Source: an uncultured Planctomycetaceae bacterium
GTDB lineage: Bacteria; Planctomycetota; Planctomycetia; Planctomycetales; Planctomycetaceae
DNA: 5,783 nucleotides
Direction: 5' to 3'
Assembly (NCBI GenBank): GCA_903823545.1
Contig: CAIJTL010001418.1
Span: 1-5,783, forward strand
Shown here: positions 1 through 5,783 of the stretch, piece after piece
How the letters are laid out: every line of letters starts with the position of its first letter
How positions within the stretch are numbered: the stretch's first letter is position 1
Notes under the pieces: model-generated
Seen by the model: only the letters and a program-made list of their open reading frames with translations
Databases searched by the model: none
What the model was told of the DNA's origin: nothing
Made by a program: the position numbers and the translations under genes

Positions 1-27
1 CGAGCCGCAGCACTCCAGGGAATTTGC

Positions 28-1335
28 TCACGGTAATTTCTTACCTGGAGCCCGCTCACCACTCGGCGGCTTGATCTCAGCGGGAACGGCAATGATTTCG
101 GCTCCGGGGCGGAGGCGTTCGTTGCCTTCGACGACCACTTGCTGCCCCCCTTTCAATTCACCTTTGACTTCGATCCACGAACCGATTGCGATTCCCAGTT
201 GGACGGGAACTGGCTGTACGGTCAGCTTCTCACCGGGGATCACGACGTAGACGACAGGTTGAGGGCCGCCAAGGACGAGTGAATCCTTCGGGACAAGTCG
301 CACGTTCTTCTTTTGATCGACGGGCAGTTCGACCTTCGCGAACATGCCTGGCTTGAGCAAAGGCGTGCCGTCTGGTTGCTGAAGGTTCTTGAGAGCGACT
401 CGCACCGGAAACGTGCGAGACTTCTCATCACCTTTAGGAACGATGGCGATCACCGTTCCGATGAAGGTTTGGTTGGGGAGTGCATCGACGTCGACACGGG
501 CAGAGACCCCGAGTGTCAAACGCGGAATGTATGACTCTTGAACGTGAACTCGAACTTCAATCGGGTCCACTTCAACGATTTCGGCGACCAGCTTGCCTGA
601 TTCGATCCATTGGCCAACCTCCGTGTGTTCGGCGACCACGTAACCGTCGAACGGCGCTTTGATGGTGTGCTTTTCGAGAATGTCGTTGAGCCGATTGATC
701 TCCTCTTCCGCAGACAACGCACGAGCATGTGCTTGCGCGATCTTCTCTGGTCGAGGCCCCGCGATGACGAGGTCATAGGCTGCCTTTGCTGCACGGGCAG
801 TGTCGGTGGAAACCTCCGATATCGAGGTGTCTTCGTCGATATGGTCGCGCGTCGTTGCTTTCTGATCGACGAGTTCTTTGGTGCGAGCGAGTTTTGTTTT
901 TGCGTACCGAGCAGTCGTCTCGGCGGCCTTCATGCGAGCTTCTGCTTGCCTGATTTCTTCCTCACGCGAGCCATTTTTGAGTTCAAGCAATTCTTGCTTA
1001 CGCAATTCCCATTCGGCGGTCGCCGCTGCAATCTGAATTTGCAGATTGCGGGTGAGCAGCTTCGCCAACGGCCGATCCTTTTTGACGAAATCACCGTCGT
1101 TGACGAGGAACTCAATCACTCGTCCGCCGACAGCGGCTCCCACCATGCTGTGCCTTCGAGCTTCGACCGTACCGACGAATGCTCGGCCAGATGCGATGTC
1201 GCCACGTTCGACGATGTCTGTGACGGAGACTTTCGCGGGGCCGAATTGAGCGGTGGCGACGTTGGCCGAAAGCAATAATGCGGCCACACAGAAAAGGGCT
1301 AGGTGGCGAAAAGTGGAATGGATCTGAGTGGTCAC
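28..1335 (-). CDS. RND-type efflux pump periplasmic adaptor (HlyD/MexA family)
   Basis: Periplasmic adaptor (membrane fusion) subunit that would link an inner-membrane pump to an outer-membrane channel. From the GTG start the protein has 435 residues. Residues 1-29 form a Sec signal peptide: a hydrophobic run (LALFCVAALLLSA), then cleavage after VATA. The first half of the lipoyl/barrel-sandwich domain is near 65-99 (VGGRVIEFLVNDGDFVKKD). An alpha-helical, charged coiled-coil hairpin covers about 103-221, and its two helices carry related motifs (GSREEEIRQAEAR and GPRPEKIAQAHAR). The second lipoyl half is near 225-255 (IKAPFDGYVVAEHTEVGQW), followed by a beta-barrel (257-339) and a membrane-proximal domain (344-419). 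No lipobox cysteine is seen, so it is probably soluble or pump-bound. The cargo cannot be told. The partner pump is not in the window and is inferred to lie downstream, past the left edge. The family call is firm; subfamily and substrate are not. Confidence 0.9.
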   Translation of the reverse strand: MTTQIHSTFRHLALFCVAALLLSANVATAQFGPAKVSVTDIVERGDIASGRAFVGTVEARRHSMVGAAVGGRVIEFLVNDGDFVKKDRPLAKLLTRNLQIQIAAATAEWELRKQELLELKNGSREEEIRQAEARMKAAETTARYAKTKLARTKELVDQKATTRDHIDEDTSISEVSTDTARAAKAAYDLVIAGPRPEKIAQAHARALSAEEEINRLNDILEKHTIKAPFDGYVVAEHTEVGQWIESGKLVAEIVEVDPIEVRVHVQESYIPRLTLGVSARVDVDALPNQTFIGTVIAIVPKGDEKSRTFPVRVALKNLQQPDGTPLLKPGMFAKVELPVDQKKNVRLVPKDSLVLGGPQPVVYVVIPGEKLTVQPVPVQLGIAIGSWIEVKGELKGGQQVVVEGNERLRPGAEIIAVPAEIKPPSGERAPGKKLP

Positions 1336-1347
1336 AGTTTGAACTCC
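1333..1347 (-). promoter_or_regulatory. Ribosome binding site that fixes the GTG start of the adaptor gene
   Basis: On the minus strand GGAG (1347-1344) is followed by eight bases and then GTG (1335-1333), an ideal Shine-Dalgarno spacing. Starting here puts a normal signal peptide at the N-terminus. The same frame is open up to a TTG at 1428, but that codon has no Shine-Dalgarno sequence and would add 31 residues ahead of the signal peptide. Confidence 0.7.
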
Positions 1348-1437
1348 GAAAGTACCCCGAATCGTCGTGAAGGGGCGATGCTTCAAGACATTCAGCACGA
1401 AACATGATCTAAAAGCGAACTCACTCAATTCGGTTTG

Positions 1438-3237
1438 CTAAAACGGCCAAATGAGCGGGGCGAGCGCGACGGTCACGATCATATACAGCAAGTCGAGTGG
1501 GATACCGATTCGTAGATAATCGCTGAAGCGATAACCGCCGGGGCCCATGACCATCAGATTGCATTGATAACCGGTTGGCGTCGCGTAACCAGCGGATGAA
1601 CCGACCATGATCGACATGATAAACGGCATCGAGCTGACATCGAGATTCTTGGCTGCGGCGAGTGCGATCGGAAAGACGAGCACCGCTGCCGCGTTGTTCG
1701 TGATGAGTTCCGTGAGAATCATCGTTGCGAAATAAACCGCAGCGAGGACTGCCCACGGGCCACCACCGACGGATTGCGCGGCGTCGATGAGGTTCGCGGC
1801 CAACCACTGAGCTGCTCCGCTCGACTCCAACGCTTTGCCAATTCCAAACGACGCTCCGATGCTGACGAGCACTTCAGTATCCAGGCTTTCGCGGGCTTCT
1901 TGAGCCGTGCAGCACTTCGTCACAATCATTAAACCGGCGGCAAGTGTCGCGGCAGTCAAGATGTCGAAGTACTGGCTCCAGGCCAAATTGACGACGATCA
2001 TCGTCAACAGAATGAGTAGTGCCATCCAGGCCTTATCGTGCCGCGGCGGAGCGGAATTGTGGACGCTACTCACGAGAAAGAAGTCGCTCGAATTTCGATT
2101 CCGGTCTTCAAACGACTGGTGAGCTTCGAGCAGCAACGTGTCGCCTGATTGTAGAACGATGTCGCCGATCTTTGCGTTGATTCGTTGGCCGCTCCGTGCG
2201 ACCGCGAGAACTGCTGCGTCATACCGCCGCCGAAACTGACCATCGCGAATGGATTTGCCGACGATCGGACAACGGTCTGAAACGACCGCTTCGATCAAAC
2301 ATCGTTGAGTTCGCGGATCATTGAGTTTGAAGACTTGATCGGTTGCCGGAAGTAGTCCGCGAACCTTTTGGAGGTCCACGACGGACTCGACGATTCCAAC
2401 GAAGATGACTCGATCGTTTGCTTGCAGACGTTCGGTCGGGCCAACTGCAGGAAGGATTCCGCCGTTTCGCTCGATCTCGGCCAAGAACAGGCCGGGCAAA
2501 TGTCGAAGTCCCGCGAGTTCAATGGTTTGGCCGACCAATGGGCCACCCGCTTGAACGATCATCTCCACGGTGTATTGCCGAGGGTCGTCGCTCAAGCTGA
2601 TGGCGGGCTTGCGATCGGGCAATAACCACTTACTGGTGGCCATAAGGAAGAACATGCCGATCAACGCAGTGGGTAATCCGACCCACGTGATGTCGAACAT
2701 TCCGGGGGCTGGCATTCCCGCTTTGACCATCAGGCCCGCGACGACGATGTTGGTGCTTGTTCCGATTTGCGAGCAACAGCCTCCAAATGTTGATGCGTAG
2801 CTCAACGGCAAGAATAGTTTTGATGGGCTGATCTTGTACTTCTTGCAGATGTCGTCGACGACCGGCATAAACATCGCCACGCAGGGCGTATTGTTCATGA
2901 ACGTGCTCAACGCCATCACCGGAAACAGCAATCGCGCTTGAGCGGCTGCGACAGTCTTCGGTTGGCCAATGATCGGCTTTGTGATCATGGCCATCGCACC
3001 GGTCTGGACGAGTCCCGCAACAACGACGAACAGCACTGCCACCGTCAACATCGCGTTGTTGCCGAAGCCTTCTACCAACTGATTCACAGTTGGTAGTTTT
3101 TTGGCTTCAGCGAATGGGCTGACCGCCATGATCAGCACCAAGCAGCCCATGACGACCATGTCGGCCGCCAAGTTTCGGGCGAGCCCATAAACCATCACGG
3201 CCACAACACTCAGCGTGAACCAGCCTTCCCAACCCAT
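1438..3237 (-). CDS. SLC13/DASS family anion permease with two internal RCK-C (TrkA-C) domains
   Basis: Inner-membrane permease of 599 residues, probably driven by a sodium or proton gradient and carrying a divalent anion such as sulfate or a dicarboxylate; the substrate cannot be read from sequence. The N-terminal membrane half (about 5-205) has NNTPC at 115-119 and IGTSTN at 158-163. Two soluble RCK-C-like domains follow, near 220-297 and 310-378; each ends in a (D/G)D(R/T) turn plus hydrophobic strand (NDRVIFVG, GDTLLLEA), typical of ligand-sensing TrkA-C modules. The C-terminal membrane half (about 403-597) has TNNAAA at 513-518 and TPTGYQCN at 553-560. The paired N-half and C-half motifs match the inverted-repeat substrate and ion sites known in SLC13 carriers. 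The ATG is well supported: an in-frame TGA lies only 12 bases upstream. Shine-Dalgarno support is weak (GGAA 12 bases away). It may be co-transcribed with the adaptor gene about 100 bp downstream. Confidence 0.9.
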   Translation of the reverse strand: MGWEGWFTLSVVAVMVYGLARNLAADMVVMGCLVLIMAVSPFAEAKKLPTVNQLVEGFGNNAMLTVAVLFVVVAGLVQTGAMAMITKPIIGQPKTVAAAQARLLFPVMALSTFMNNTPCVAMFMPVVDDICKKYKISPSKLFLPLSYASTFGGCCSQIGTSTNIVVAGLMVKAGMPAPGMFDITWVGLPTALIGMFFLMATSKWLLPDRKPAISLSDDPRQYTVEMIVQAGGPLVGQTIELAGLRHLPGLFLAEIERNGGILPAVGPTERLQANDRVIFVGIVESVVDLQKVRGLLPATDQVFKLNDPRTQRCLIEAVVSDRCPIVGKSIRDGQFRRRYDAAVLAVARSGQRINAKIGDIVLQSGDTLLLEAHQSFEDRNRNSSDFFLVSSVHNSAPPRHDKAWMALLILLTMIVVNLAWSQYFDILTAATLAAGLMIVTKCCTAQEARESLDTEVLVSIGASFGIGKALESSGAAQWLAANLIDAAQSVGGGPWAVLAAVYFATMILTELITNNAAAVLVFPIALAAAKNLDVSSMPFIMSIMVGSSAGYATPTGYQCNLMVMGPGGYRFSDYLRIGIPLDLLYMIVTVALAPLIWPF

Positions 3238-3311
3238 AGCGTGGAATCATTCCGTAAGAGGCGAACGATATGACCGACGGCATCCCTGCGCCCACGGTCA
3301 AAAGCGGGCGA

Positions 3312-3340
3312 AAGATAGCGAATTGGGCCGTGAGTGTCAC
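3312..3340 (-). promoter_or_regulatory. Candidate sigma70-type promoter for the SLC13 permease gene
   Basis: On the minus strand GTGACA (3340-3335, five of six matches to TTGACA) and TATCTT (3317-3312, four of six to TATAAT) are separated by exactly 17 bases. Transcription would start near 3305, about 68 bases before the ATG at 3237. The -35 box lies inside a small hairpin (3327-3345, GCCGTG/CACGGC arms). This was found by eye; planctomycete promoters are poorly characterised, so confidence is modest. Confidence 0.35.
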
Positions 3341-3351
3341 ACGGCTTTCTA

Positions 3352-3477
3352 GTAGCCGTCATCGCTCCGCGTGACGAGCCGAGTGCTTCACAAGGCCCCG
3401 TTTCCATACCGCAACGCGGTGATGAAACCGACGCTCGGTGAAGCGACCGGCTCATCACGCGGAGCGATGATGGCTAC
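3352..3477. repeat. 126-bp intergenic inverted-repeat element with 40-bp arms
   Basis: Left arm 3352-3391 and right arm 3438-3477 are reverse complements at 35 of 40 positions. They share an unbroken 16-base core (TCATCGCTCCGCGTGA on the left) and end in GTAGCC/GGCTAC. The 46-base centre holds a second, nested hairpin: GTTTC/GAAAC (3400-3404, 3424-3428) and ACCGC/GCGGT (3408-3412, 3416-3420) around an AAC loop, so the whole unit can fold into one long stem. There is no credible reading frame inside, no obvious target-site duplication and no T-run after either arm. It begins 12 bp after the purF stop and lies just upstream of the permease promoter. It could be a dispersed REP/MITE-like palindrome, an mRNA 3'-end stabiliser, or a transcription barrier; sequence alone does not decide. 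Confidence 0.85.
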
Positions 3478-3488
3478 GTAAAAGCGAC

Positions 3489-5084
3489 TTACGTGCGAGT
3501 CAGTACGGCGGGCACCGGTGCATCGTACGTGCGACCGGTCGAGCAGTTGCCATTTCCTTCGTTATCAACGGCGAGTTGATAAAGCCGTTTGCCAGCTTCG
3601 GTGGGGTAATCGCCGTTAATGCAGGCTTGGCAGATCGAGGTCGTTGGCATTCCAATGCTGCGTGCGATGGCCGAGATCGGCAGGTATCGCAACGTGTCGG
3701 CACCGATCGCACGAGCCATTTCGGATTCAACTTCTGGGGTGAGCTCCCCATCGTTCATGAACTTTGGTGCGAACAGTTCTTTCTTCGTGCTCATATCGAT
3801 GCCGTAAAAGCACGGTGCGATAATTGGGGGGCAGGCGACTCGAACGTGAACTTCTTTGGCTCGGCCACGATCGCGAATTTGGTGGATCAACGCCTTCATC
3901 GTGGTCGATCGGACGATCGTGTCTTCGACCAAGATGACCTTCTTACCTTCAAGAACTTCGGGAAGCGGCGTGTACTTCGCGCGGACTTTGTCGGCGCGGT
4001 TGTTTCCTTCGATAAAGGTCCGACCGACGTACCGATTGCGGATCAAGCCTTCCAAGCTGGGAAGATTGAGCTGAAACGCCATGCTGTCGGCGGCCGCTTT
4101 TGCTGTGTCTGGCACTGGAACGACGATCGTGTCTTTATCGAGTTCAATCAGTTCCTGGCGAGCCAGTTCTTCTCCCAAATGTTTGCGTGTCAGATACACG
4201 CTGCGGTCGTCGAGATTGCTGCAGACGTTCGCGAAGTAAATCCACTCGAAGAAGCAATGAGCTCGGCTTGGGCTTTCGGCGAAGCGACGTTCAAATTCGA
4301 TTTTGCCGTCTTGAATGATGATGGCTGTACCGGGAGGCAAGCTGCGAATTTGCGAGTCGCGGAAACCCATGTTCGACAACGCGACACTCTCACTGGCCGC
4401 CGCAAACAGAGGTCCGTCGATCGCATAGCAAAGCGGTCGAATCCCCAGTGGGTCGCGAGCGACGCACATATCACCAAGTGCATTCAGGAAGACGATGTTG
4501 TACGCGCCATCTAATCGCCGCGCGAGATTTGACAGGACTTGCAGCAGATCTGGTTCACCGACTGCTTTGATTTCCTGACAAAACAGGTGCATCAAAATTT
4601 CGGTGTCGGTCTCACGGGCCAAATGAAAGTCATTGTTTTTGAGGACTTCCTCACGGAGTTCCAAATAGTTTGCGAGCTGGCCGTTGAACGCAAAGCTGAA
4701 CCACTTCGATTTTTCGATGTGATGCCGCTCGAATGGCTGAGCATAGCTGCGGTCATCTTTACCGCAGGTGGCGTATCTCACGTGCCCGATCGCTGCCGGG
4801 CCGGAGTACTCATTCATCAGGTTTTGGTATTCGTCCTGCTTATTGAGGTGAAAGACCTCGGTGACAGTCCCGACATCTTTGTGCGTGTCGATGATTTGAT
4901 TGCGCTCGTTGCTGAACGTCGTCATCCCCGCAGCTAATTGCCCGCGATTTTGGATATCCAGCAGCAGCCGAGTGATCAGCCGCGATGTCTGACCTGGCCC
5001 TTCTTTCGGTACGAGGTCGCTGCGACCTCGATTGGGAAGGTGATAAACTGCCGCGATGCCGCATTCGTGATGCAGGTCCGCCAT
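3489..5084 (-). CDS. purF: Amidophosphoribosyltransferase (glutamine-PRPP amidotransferase)
   Basis: Cytoplasmic enzyme that converts PRPP and glutamine to phosphoribosylamine, the first committed step of purine synthesis. At 531 residues it is slightly longer than the usual 470-510. The N-terminal Ntn glutaminase domain (to about 270) has Cys8 as nucleophile after a seven-residue propeptide, HVRYAT (101-106), FNGQLAN (133-139) and the TDTE segment (159-162). The phosphoribosyltransferase domain carries the PRPP loop [13 protein letters not shown] (383-395). Cys277, Cys425, Cys485 and Cys488 sit where the B. subtilis enzyme binds its 4Fe-4S cluster ([20 protein letters not shown]), so a cluster is likely. 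Oddities: QNRGQL for QHRGQE, FNGQL for HNG(N/Q)[11 protein letters not shown] for VDDSIVRGTT, and about ten extra residues after Cys8. The ATG has GGAAG eight bases upstream. The gene appears to stand alone, with no other pur gene in view. Confidence 0.93.
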   Translation of the reverse strand: MADLHHECGIAAVYHLPNRGRSDLVPKEGPGQTSRLITRLLLDIQNRGQLAAGMTTFSNERNQIIDTHKDVGTVTEVFHLNKQDEYQNLMNEYSGPAAIGHVRYATCGKDDRSYAQPFERHHIEKSKWFSFAFNGQLANYLELREEVLKNNDFHLARETDTEILMHLFCQEIKAVGEPDLLQVLSNLARRLDGAYNIVFLNALGDMCVARDPLGIRPLCYAIDGPLFAAASESVALSNMGFRDSQIRSLPPGTAIIIQDGKIEFERRFAESPSRAHCFFEWIYFANVCSNLDDRSVYLTRKHLGEELARQELIELDKDTIVVPVPDTAKAAADSMAFQLNLPSLEGLIRNRYVGRTFIEGNNRADKVRAKYTPLPEVLEGKKVILVEDTIVRSTTMKALIHQIRDRGRAKEVHVRVACPPIIAPCFYGIDMSTKKELFAPKFMNDGELTPEVESEMARAIGADTLRYLPISAIARSIGMPTTSICQACINGDYPTEAGKRLYQLAVDNEGNGNCSTGRTYDAPVPAVLTRT

Positions 5085-5097
5085 CGAAGAGACTTCC
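5082..5097 (-). promoter_or_regulatory. Ribosome binding site of purF
   Basis: On the minus strand GGAAG (5097-5093) lies eight bases before ATG (5084-5082). This start places the catalytic cysteine at residue 8, so a short propeptide must be removed, as is known for Fe-S-type PurF enzymes. Confidence 0.6.
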
Positions 5098-5155
5098 GTT
5101 CGGCTGAGATTGGTTTTGAAAGAGATTTTGTCGGCGAGCGTCGTCGCTACGGAAT

Positions 5156-5184
5156 GATATATCGACTGCGTCTACCGAAACCAA
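5156..5184 (-). promoter_or_regulatory. Candidate sigma70-type promoter for purF
   Basis: On the minus strand TTGGTT (5184-5179) and TATATC (5161-5156) are separated by 17 bases. Initiation near 5149 would give a leader of about 65 bases. The -10 box sits within the palindrome GATATATC. The matches are only moderate (four of six in each box), and no PurR-type operator is recognisable nearby. Confidence 0.3.
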
Positions 5185-5471
5185 CTGACCGCACGTTGCA
5201 GTCGTTAGATCAAAGTTGCCTGATTCAACGACGTGGTGTTGATTGAATTGACTCAGTAGGTCAAAAGTTGAGTCCAGAAAAGGGCTTCAATCGGTGGAAA
5301 TCAATAAGTCCAAAGTCATTGACCTCAAGTGATGAGTTCCGTGGATTGAAAAATCGGTCAAACACAAACCACTTTCCTGAGCGGCAGGATTCCTTTACAT
5401 AACCTTCGCTTTCTTCCTCAATCAGGTGGCGCTACCGAGGCACGTTCCGTAGGGCATCGCTTGTTTGAGTT

Positions 5472-5486
5472 CGAGTGATTCACTCG
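5472..5486. promoter_or_regulatory. Perfect 15-bp palindrome, operator-like, upstream of proB
   Basis: CGAGTGA and TCACTCG form seven-base perfect arms around a single central T, 40 bp upstream of the proB ATG. Size and symmetry suit a dimeric DNA-binding regulator. I do not recognise the sequence as the site of a known family, and no regulator gene is in the window. As RNA the one-base loop makes a stable hairpin unlikely, so a DNA-level role is favoured. Confidence 0.35.
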
Positions 5487-5526
5487 CCAATGCACAATCG
5501 TGACAAAATAAATCTGAAACGGACCG

Positions 5527-5783
5527 ATGGGACAACATTCGAAAACTACGTCAGCCGCTCCCTCATCTCGGCAAGCGGTGATTGATTCTGCCAAAACGAT
5601 TGTCGTGAAGGTCGGTACGAACGTACTTTCAAAGGCGGACGACACGCTCGATCTCGATCGCATCGAATCCTTGTGCGATCAAGTGCTCCGGATTCTCGAT
5701 TCGGGTCGCAAGGTTGTCATGGTTAGCAGCGGAGCGATCGGTGCGGGGATCGGATTGCTCGGACTCAAAGAGCGTCCGAAAGA
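5527..5783 (+). CDS. proB: Glutamate 5-kinase, N-terminal part (cut by window edge)
   Basis: Phosphorylates the gamma-carboxylate of glutamate with ATP, the first step of proline synthesis in the cytoplasm. Only the first 85 codons are visible; the frame is open to the right edge. The amino-acid-kinase fold begins at about residue 24 with IVVKVGTNVLS (25-35), whose lysine (28) matches the phosphate-binding lysine of the family. The glycine-rich loop VSSGAIGAG (66-74) is characteristic of ProB. About 20 polar residues precede the core, so the N-terminus is longer than in E. coli ProB. The ATG is the most upstream possible start because an in-frame TGA lies 12 bases before it; the Shine-Dalgarno match is weak. 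A GTG at codon 18 (5578) is an alternative that would give a more usual N-terminus. Whether a C-terminal PUA domain follows cannot be seen. Confidence 0.9.
   Translation, partial: MGQHSKTTSAAPSSRQAVIDSAKTIVVKVGTNVLSKADDTLDLDRIESLCDQVLRILDSGRKVVMVSSGAIGAGIGLLGLKERPK

Larger units (their letters stand above)
5085..5526. other. 442-bp divergent intergenic region between purF and proB
   Basis: I see no gene, tRNA or recognisable riboswitch here. It is more AT-rich than its flanks. It should hold the promoters of both genes: a candidate for purF is listed separately, but no convincing -35/-10 pair was found for proB. It contains scattered short repeats: AATCGGT at 5289-5295 and 5352-5358 (63 bp apart), AGGTCAA at 5258-5264 facing TTGACCT at 5319-5325, and a weak hairpin TCCTG/CAGGA at 5375-5389. 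A perfect 15-bp palindrome lies at 5472-5486. Confidence 0.7.

Noticed and set aside
610..1278. A 222-codon open frame on the plus strand opposite the adaptor gene
   Set aside because: It is antisense to the coiled-coil and lipoyl parts of a confident gene. The translation is cysteine- and arginine-rich without a domain, as expected for a shadow frame.
1336..1428. Upstream TTG start giving a 466-residue adaptor
   Set aside because: There is no Shine-Dalgarno sequence at the TTG, and the added residues would precede and disrupt a clear signal peptide. The GTG at 1335 has ideal spacing.
3210..3458. Possible small protein gene on the minus strand in the purF-permease gap
   Set aside because: The 82-codon frame runs through the palindrome and into the permease gene in another frame, with no recognisable domain and no ribosome site.
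3352..3477. Inverted repeat as a classical intrinsic terminator, insertion sequence or CRISPR unit
   Set aside because: There is no T-run after either arm, no transposase frame or target duplication, and no repeated direct spacers. It is kept only as a palindromic repeat of unknown role.
3576..4514. A 312-codon open frame on the plus strand opposite purF
   Set aside because: It lies wholly antisense to a gene with clear family motifs, its translation shows no recognisable domain, and no ribosome site is evident. It is explained as a shadow of purF codon use.
5085..5150. Purine riboswitch in the purF leader
   Set aside because: The leader is short, and I could not find the conserved loop and junction bases of the purine aptamer.

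Overview
The window holds three complete protein genes on the minus strand and the first part of a fourth on the plus strand. The organism looks like a planctomycete, most likely from the Pirellulaceae (Rhodopirellula-like). This is an inference from the moderate GC content, the style of the divergent PurF and the RCK-containing SLC13 protein, and a long palindromic repeat between genes. No rRNA or other marker is present to prove it. Nothing looks phage-derived, no transposase or CRISPR array is visible, and most of the content is metabolism and transport.

Layout from left to right. Positions 28-1335 (minus) encode a secreted periplasmic adaptor of the HlyD/MexA type for an RND-type pump; its partner pump should lie beyond the left edge. 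Positions 1438-3237 (minus) encode an SLC13/DASS-type anion permease with two cytoplasmic RCK-C (TrkA-C) domains between its membrane halves. These two genes share a strand, are about 100 bp apart, and could be co-transcribed in the order permease, adaptor. Positions 3238-3488 are intergenic and contain a plausible promoter for the permease (3312-3340) and a 126-bp inverted-repeat element with 40-bp arms (3352-3477). The element starts 12 bp past the purF stop codon.

Positions 3489-5084 (minus) encode PurF, which makes phosphoribosylamine in the first committed step of purine synthesis. It keeps the N-terminal catalytic cysteine and four cysteines placed as in the Fe-S-binding Bacillus subtilis enzyme, but differs from the family consensus in several signature motifs. 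A 442-bp divergent intergenic region follows (5085-5526), with a candidate purF promoter and a perfect operator-like palindrome. Positions 5527-5783 (plus) are the first 85 codons of proB, glutamate 5-kinase, the first step of proline synthesis, cut by the right edge.

I do not see a convincing new multi-gene system. The items most worth a second look are the long inverted-repeat element, the atypical PurF signature motifs, and the palindrome upstream of proB.
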